This document shows positions 5,480 to 9,868 of a stretch of 9,868 nucleotides of DNA, piece after piece. Position numbers and translations under genes: made by a program. Numbering within the stretch: the stretch's first letter is position 1; the number at the start of each line of letters is the position of its first letter. The notes below the pieces were generated by a model that did not search any database, was not told the origin of the DNA, and saw nothing but the letters and a program-made list of their open reading frames with translations. The DNA lies in contig CAMYJM010000059.1 of assembly GCA_947258635.1 (NCBI GenBank), positions 1 through 9,868 on the forward strand. Direction: 5' to 3'. Source of the DNA: an uncultured Acidimicrobiaceae bacterium. GTDB taxonomy: Bacteria > Actinomycetota > Acidimicrobiia > Spongiisociales > UBA5794.

Positions 5480-8400
5480 TTAGCCCTGTTCTGCCAACCA
5501 TGCTTTGCCGGAATCGCAGAACCGGCTGAAGTCACAGCTGCGGCAGCGCGGACCAGGCTGTTGCGGGTAGTCGGGCCCTGCGGCCGTCACCAGCGCCGCT
5601 TCGAGATCCCTTCCGGCCTGTTCGAGCCATTCGGGAGTGACCTCGTGGGTCACCTCCTCGGCCGCCGGCCCGCCGAGGAAACAGAACGTCACCCGGAGCG
5701 ACTCCGGGGTCCGGTCGCCGATCAGCCCTTGGGATGCCGCCACGGCGTATGCCTGGAGCTGGATGACCCGGGTCGGGTCGGCCGTCAGGGCCCCGGACTT
5801 CCAGTCGACGATCTCCCATACGCCGGGAGCGTCCTCGTACACGGCATCGATGCGGCCCCGGATGCGCCCCCCGCCGAGTGCCAGGTCGATCGGCACCTCG
5901 ACAAACCGGGCGCGGCGCTCGGCGAACCGGGTCGTGAGGAACGTGTCGAACGGACGGGCCGCCTCGGCGGGAGCCTCATCGGCGACGGCGTCGTAGAGGG
6001 CTTCGGTGGCCTCCCACAGTGGGATCTGCCCGAGGGCGTGCATCTCGATCATGCGGTGGAGTTCGACACCGCGGCGCATTGCCCGGCTGCTGCGGCGCGG
6101 TAGCGGATCGATCTCGGACCAGAAGAAGCGCTGCGGGCACCCGGTCAGCGTCACCAGGCCGGTGACCGAGGTCGCCGGGAGCAGATCGTCTTCCGTGACC
6201 TCGGCCGGCTGCGGCAGTGAATTGAGCATCAGCTCCGTTTGGTCCACGGCTACATCGTATGCCGTGGTGTCTGCCGCGAGGCGCCGCATTGCCCCGGGGT
6301 TGTCGATCTCCTCTCGGAGCGCCCCCTGCCAGCCTCGGCTGAATACCGGATCGGGGGCGCCGGCCGGTGTCTCCAGGCGCAGCAGGCCCGGGGCCGAGCC
6401 CGGGTCGGCGACCATCGTGGCGACAATCACGTCCGGCAATCGCAGGGCGGCCTCCATGATCGGGCTCGTCTCTTTGGGCCGTTTCTCGGTGTACCAGTGA
6501 GCCCCCGAGATGTACAGCCGGCGTTTTGCCCTGGTTATGCCGACGTATGCCGTGCGGATCTCCTGGTGGGTGTGGCGCTCCTTGAGAAGGACGCCGTCGG
6601 CGCGCGGGTTGCCGCCGAGAGGCGGCAGCGAATCTCGATCCAGGCGCAGCTCGTAGGGGAGCGCCGCCGGGGACGTCAGCGGGTTGTCGCCACCGCGGTA
6701 GCCCGCCGGGAGGGTGCCCTTGACGACGGCCGGGAGAAAGACGTTCTCCCACTCGAGCCCTTTGGCGCGATGGATGGTGAGCAGCGCCACGACGTTCTCG
6801 CCCCCGACGCGCGCCGTGTCGAGTTCTTGGGATGCGGCGTCCTCGTCGAGTGTCTCCAAGTAGCCGAGGAAGGCCCCGAGCGACGGTCGGCCCTGCAGCG
6901 GGCTCCATTCCTCGGCGAGGTCGAGGACCCGGTAGAGGTTGAGGCGGGCGGTGAGCGAAGCGTTGGGCGCGAGCGCGTCGATCTCGGCCCAGGCTTCCGT
7001 CTCGTCGAGGACGTGGCGGGCCAACTCGACCAGGCTCAGTCCCTGAGCCGCCACCAGCAGTCTGCGGTAGCTGGCGCCGAATCGCCCCAATCGGGAACGG
7101 GCTTCGTCGCTGAGCCCGACGATCGCATCGAGCTCATCGACGGCCTCCAGCAGGGGGCGCCCCGGAGCGTCCTCGCCGTCGCCACTTCGGTGCGGCCGCG
7201 CCCAGTCCGTGACCGGTTTGAGGTCGCCCAACCCCAGGCGATACGCCCCGCCGAGCAGCACACGCAGCAGGCTCGGAGCGTGTGCCGGGTCGCCCAAGAT
7301 CTGGAGCCAGGCTCTGAGGTCGGCGACTGCGGGGACGGAGAGAAGGCCCCCGAGGGCGGCCACCTCGAACGGGATGTGGGCATTCTTGCGAAACAGGATG
7401 GCGATGTCCCGCCACCGGGTGCCCTCCTCTTCCACCAGCCGGCGCACCTCCTGGGCCATCGCCACCGCTTCGTCGGCGGCGGAGTGAAAGCGAGAGACGG
7501 TGACCCCTCCGGGCAGTACGGCGGCCGGGACCAGGGGATCGAATTCCGCGGGCCCAGAGAGCATGGCCCGGACCGAGTTGGCCAGCTCGAGGATGGGCGG
7601 TGCCGAGCGGCGGTTGGTCGAGAGCGGCAGCGTCGCGGCGGCGCCGCCCGACGACTCGGGGAAGTGGATCGGGAAGTCCGTGAAATTGGCGAGTGAGGCC
7701 CCCCGCCATTCGTAGATCGTCTGGTCGGCATCGCCGACGGCCGTCAGCGGGAACCCCCCTGCGAACAGCCGGCGGAGCATCTCGCGCTGCGCCGGATCGG
7801 TGTCCTGGTACTCGTCGAGGAGCACTATGCGGTAGCGGGCAGCAATGCGGGCCGCCACAGCTGGGTGCTCACCCAAGAGGCGATGGACCAAACGGACGAG
7901 ATCTCCGTAGTCGACCACTCCCAGGCGCTCCTTGGTCGTCTGCACTCGATGGGCGATGTGGGCCAGCTCCCAGCGCTTGGCGGCGACCGAGGTATCGGGG
8001 CACGGCTCGTCGATCAGCTCTTCGGGGGTCTTGAGGTTGTCCGCCAACTGGCGCATCAACTTGGCGGTTTCGTTCACCCGTTGCGGCGGCGCCGTTAGAT
8101 CCAGATGCCGGTAGGCGGCGCCAGTTGCCAGCTCCTGGTGGATCAGCTCTCGGACGTAGCCCGGGCTGATCAAGCGGACGTCGCGCTCGACGCCGACGTA
8201 TGCCCCGAACTCGCGCAGCAGCCCATAGGCGAAGCCGTGGTACGTGGTCACCTCGACCTCGCGGCCTTCTGCGGCCAGCTCCGGGAGAGCTTCGCGAAGA
8301 CGATCGCTGAGCTCTTCTGCCGCCTTGTTCGTGAACGTCAGCCCTAGCGCCTGCTCTGGTGTTGTTCCCGACTCGATTGCCTCCTGCAAACGCAGGACGA

Positions 8401-8503
8401 TCGTCGTGGTCTTGCCGGTGCCGGCGCCGGCGGCGACCCGCAGCGGCCGGTCGGTGGGGAAATCGATGATGCGCCGCTGCTCGGGCGAAGGCGAAAACGT
8501 CAT
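5480..8503 (-). CDS. adnB: AdnB-like UvrD-family helicase fused to RecB-type nuclease
   Basis: A 1007-residue superfamily 1 helicase with a C-terminal PD-(D/E)XK nuclease. Helicase motifs in order: Walker A AGAGTGKT (25-32, K31), TFTNKAA (56-62), TYHGFAYG (87-94), DEYQDT (230-235), GDADQTIYEWRGA (257-269), STNRR (295-299), TIHRAKGLEW (576-585) and YVGITRAKRRLY (653-664). The nuclease has H816, D886 in GRIDAVYE, D900 and K902 in EIVDWKSG, and QLQAYA (915-920). Cys789 plus C987-x2-C990-x5-C996 form the Fe-S cluster pattern of AddB/AdnAB nucleases. The PYELRLDRDSLP block after motif V and the position directly behind an AdnA-like gene favour AdnB over a stand-alone UvrD/PcrA. In mycobacteria AdnB is the main motor of the AdnAB resection complex at double-strand breaks. 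The start chosen is ATG at 8503, overlapping the upstream TGA by 4 bases (ATGA), with GGGGA 9 bases upstream; an open frame extends to 8566, but that extra stretch only overlaps the upstream gene. Confidence 0.88.
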   Translation of the reverse strand: MTFSPSPEQRRIIDFPTDRPLRVAAGAGTGKTTTIVLRLQEAIESGTTPEQALGLTFTNKAAEELSDRLREALPELAAEGREVEVTTYHGFAYGLLREFGAYVGVERDVRLISPGYVRELIHQELATGAAYRHLDLTAPPQRVNETAKLMRQLADNLKTPEELIDEPCPDTSVAAKRWELAHIAHRVQTTKERLGVVDYGDLVRLVHRLLGEHPAVAARIAARYRIVLLDEYQDTDPAQREMLRRLFAGGFPLTAVGDADQTIYEWRGASLANFTDFPIHFPESSGGAAATLPLSTNRRSAPPILELANSVRAMLSGPAEFDPLVPAAVLPGGVTVSRFHSAADEAVAMAQEVRRLVEEEGTRWRDIAILFRKNAHIPFEVAALGGLLSVPAVADLRAWLQILGDPAHAPSLLRVLLGGAYRLGLGDLKPVTDWARPHRSGDGEDAPGRPLLEAVDELDAIVGLSDEARSRLGRFGASYRRLLVAAQGLSLVELARHVLDETEAWAEIDALAPNASLTARLNLYRVLDLAEEWSPLQGRPSLGAFLGYLETLDEDAASQELDTARVGGENVVALLTIHRAKGLEWENVFLPAVVKGTLPAGYRGGDNPLTSPAALPYELRLDRDSLPPLGGNPRADGVLLKERHTHQEIRTAYVGITRAKRRLYISGAHWYTEKRPKETSPIMEAALRLPDVIVATMVADPGSAPGLLRLETPAGAPDPVFSRGWQGALREEIDNPGAMRRLAADTTAYDVAVDQTELMLNSLPQPAEVTEDDLLPATSVTGLVTLTGCPQRFFWSEIDPLPRRSSRAMRRGVELHRMIEMHALGQIPLWEATEALYDAVADEAPAEAARPFDTFLTTRFAERRARFVEVPIDLALGGGRIRGRIDAVYEDAPGVWEIVDWKSGALTADPTRVIQLQAYAVAASQGLIGDRTPESLRVTFCFLGGPAAEEVTHEVTPEWLEQAGRDLEAALVTAAGPDYPQQPGPRCRSCDFSRFCDSGKAWLAEQG

Positions 8504-9816
8504 GCGAACTGGTCCCCGCCCTCTGGTCGCGCCGGGCACGACGATGCGAAGGGGCAGCGCTCGCACCAGTCGCCGGGGGCCGGGTCCCAGCTCTCGGCCG
8601 CTATCGCCTCCCCGAGCTCGATGAGCCGCCGCCCCAGAGCGGGCAGGTTGTGCATGTCGAGGGCGCGGGTCGTGAGACTCTTCTGGGCCGCTACCAGTGG
8701 GTACCAGAACTCGGCGGCCACCGGCTCGCCGTGCTTACCGAGCTCGGCATCGGCCCCGGCCGCCAGCGCGTAGAAGCCGAGTTGCAGCGACTCCGCCGCC
8801 TCCGTGAGTTGGACCGGGGTCTTCGAGGTCTTGTAGTCGACGATCCGGACACCCGCGGCATCCCGCTCGATCCGGTCGATGCGTCCCCGCCAAGTGACGT
8901 CGCCGAGGTCAAACGAGACTCGCTGTTCGATGGCGACCGGGGTCGCCGTCGACGGCCACATGTTGTAGAGCCGGGCAAGACCTTCGCGAGCCCGCGCTCG
9001 CCAGGCCGCGGCGAACGGCTCGCCGCCGAAATCGCCCGGGTCCATGATCTTGTCGAGTCGCTGCACGGCCGTCGGGTAGTCCGCATGCCGCTTCCCCTGC
9101 GCCATAGCCTCCGACTCGACCTGATCGAGCACTTCGTGAACCACGCTGCCAAACCGGGCATAGATCGAGTCGCCCGCCTGGTTGAGCTTGCGCTCGATGG
9201 CGTAGCGGCGGGGGCAGCGGGCGTAGCCGTCGGCCTCGCTGGGGGACAGGCGGAGCTCGCTGCCGTTGAGTCCGGTTGCCCGACCCCGGCCGGCGATCCC
9301 GGCGTGACGGACCGGGTCGCGCATCCTCCAGCGCGGTCCGGCGGCAAGCGCGGCGACGGCGGCGAGGCGGCGCGGCGCCGGGGCCGTGGGATCGCTCGCC
9401 AGCCTGCGCAACCCAGCCTCGGCCTCCCGGGGCGAGACCGGCCGGCCGCGCTCCGGCGGGCTCGTGGCCAGCTCGTGGAGTGTCGCCACGCCGCCGACCA
9501 GCGGCAGAAACCGACTGGGCACGCCGCGCCCGGCCTCGGACCCCACCGAGGTCGCGGTCCACACGACCCGGGCCCGCGCCCGCGTCATGGCGGTGTACGC
9601 GAGGCGGCGCTCCTCCTGCAGGCGGAAGGCGGTGTAGTCGGCCGGATCGCTGGGCAGGTGGTCCATCCGGTGGCGCACTCCCAATAACGAGTCGCGCGGG
9701 CGCAGATCGGGAAACACCCCTTCGACTGCATCGCATATGAAGACCGTGTCGAATTCGAGGCACTTCGCCTGATGGTGATTCGTAAAGATGAGGCGGTCGG
9801 CATCGGGACGACGCAA
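8500..9816 (-). CDS. adnA: AdnA-like helicase-nuclease, 3' part only (5' end interrupted and off the window)
   Basis: The visible 438 residues (from a TTG at 9816, almost certainly not the true start) are the C-terminal part of a UvrD-like helicase plus nuclease. Residues 14-23 correspond to helicase motif V, followed by FPDLRPRDSLLG (35-46), a block typical of AdnA proteins, and motif VI in RRLAYTAMTRARARVVW (70-86). The nuclease domain has C201 in YARCPRRYAIE, H227 in GSVVHEVL, D314 in GRIDRIE, D327 and K329 in IVDYKTSK, and QLGFYALA (345-352). C418-x2-C421-x5-C427 complete the four Fe-S cysteines. Complete AdnA proteins are about 1050 residues, so roughly 600 residues, including Walker A, lie beyond the right edge. 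In the same frame a TAG occurs at 9835-9837, yet the residues on its far side (ESEEY) still look like the acidic linker expected before motif V, and motif V has Cys where Gly is usual. This is either sequence error near a contig end or a decaying gene. The stop overlaps the adnB-like start by 4 bases. Confidence 0.8.
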   Translation of the reverse strand: MRRPDADRLIFTNHHQAKCLEFDTVFICDAVEGVFPDLRPRDSLLGVRHRMDHLPSDPADYTAFRLQEERRLAYTAMTRARARVVWTATSVGSEAGRGVPSRFLPLVGGVATLHELATSPPERGRPVSPREAEAGLRRLASDPTAPAPRRLAAVAALAAGPRWRMRDPVRHAGIAGRGRATGLNGSELRLSPSEADGYARCPRRYAIERKLNQAGDSIYARFGSVVHEVLDQVESEAMAQGKRHADYPTAVQRLDKIMDPGDFGGEPFAAAWRARAREGLARLYNMWPSTATPVAIEQRVSFDLGDVTWRGRIDRIERDAAGVRIVDYKTSKTPVQLTEAAESLQLGFYALAAGADAELGKHGEPVAAEFWYPLVAAQKSLTTRALDMHNLPALGRRLIELGEAIAAESWDPAPGDWCERCPFASSCPARPEGGDQFA

Positions 9817-9868
9817 GCTGAGTTTAGGATGTGCCTAGTACTCCTCACTCTCGGTGTGCCGTCGATAG

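Noticed and set aside
5976..6908. 310-residue minus-strand open frame overlapping adnB in another frame
   Set aside because: Composition is Pro/Arg/Gly-rich with no domain, and it lies wholly inside a gene with intact helicase and nuclease motifs.
6239..7696. 485-residue plus-strand open frame opposite the adnB-like gene
   Set aside because: It is an antisense shadow created by GC-rich codon structure. The translation is rich in Arg, Gly, Glu and Gln with no recognisable domain, while the minus strand carries clear helicase motifs throughout.
8504..8566. Longer N-terminus for the adnB-like protein, starting at 8566
   Set aside because: The extra 21 residues are basic and unlike the family N-terminus. 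The ATG at 8503 gives the standard start shortly before Walker A, an ATGA overlap and a suitably placed GGGGA.
8650..9687. 345-residue plus-strand open frame opposite the adnA-like gene
   Set aside because: Antisense shadow; the nuclease catalytic and Fe-S motifs on the minus strand explain this stretch.

Overview
The window is GC-rich, densely packed bacterial DNA with several GTG starts and 4-base gene overlaps. The most diagnostic content is a pair of adjacent helicase-nuclease genes of the AdnA/AdnB type, the mycobacterial/actinobacterial counterpart of RecBCD and AddAB. This points to an actinobacterium. An environmental lineage such as the Acidimicrobiia is my guess, not something the sequence proves.

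Layout, left to right. (1) Plus strand, 35-992: a short operon with a four-helix 'small multi-drug export' family membrane protein (COG2426 type), followed one base later by dtd, D-aminoacyl-tRNA deacylase. (2) A 46-base convergent gap, 993-1038, with a small hairpin. (3) Minus strand, read from 5410 down to 1039: a TetR-family regulator, an ABC ATPase of the MacB/LolD class, an 8-helix FtsX-type permease, and an unrecognised two-helix membrane protein. The first three are tightly spaced: 5 bases between regulator and ATPase, and a GTGA overlap between ATPase and permease. (4) A 69-base AT-rich gap, 5411-5479, with the likely promoter of the tetR-ABC operon. It carries a regular array of 13-base inverted repeats at an exact 17-base pitch, a strong candidate for the TetR operator. 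(5) Minus strand, 5480 to the right edge: adnB-like (complete, 1007 aa) preceded by adnA-like (3' part only), joined by an ATGA overlap.

The regulator, ATPase and permease form a plausible self-regulated exporter or lipoprotein/peptide-handling module whose substrate cannot be read from sequence. The AdnAB-like proteins would form a heterodimeric double-strand-break resection motor-nuclease. Both nuclease domains keep their acidic/lysine catalytic residues and four Fe-S cysteines.

The right edge is suspect: the adnA-like frame has a TAG at 9835-9837 and an altered helicase motif V just inside it. This could be contig-end sequence error or a decaying gene.

I saw no rRNA, tRNA, CRISPR, insertion sequence, phage or toxin-antitoxin locus, and no convincing new multi-gene system. 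The most worthwhile novelty leads are the operator array, the unrecognised membrane protein and the damaged edge of the adnA-like gene.
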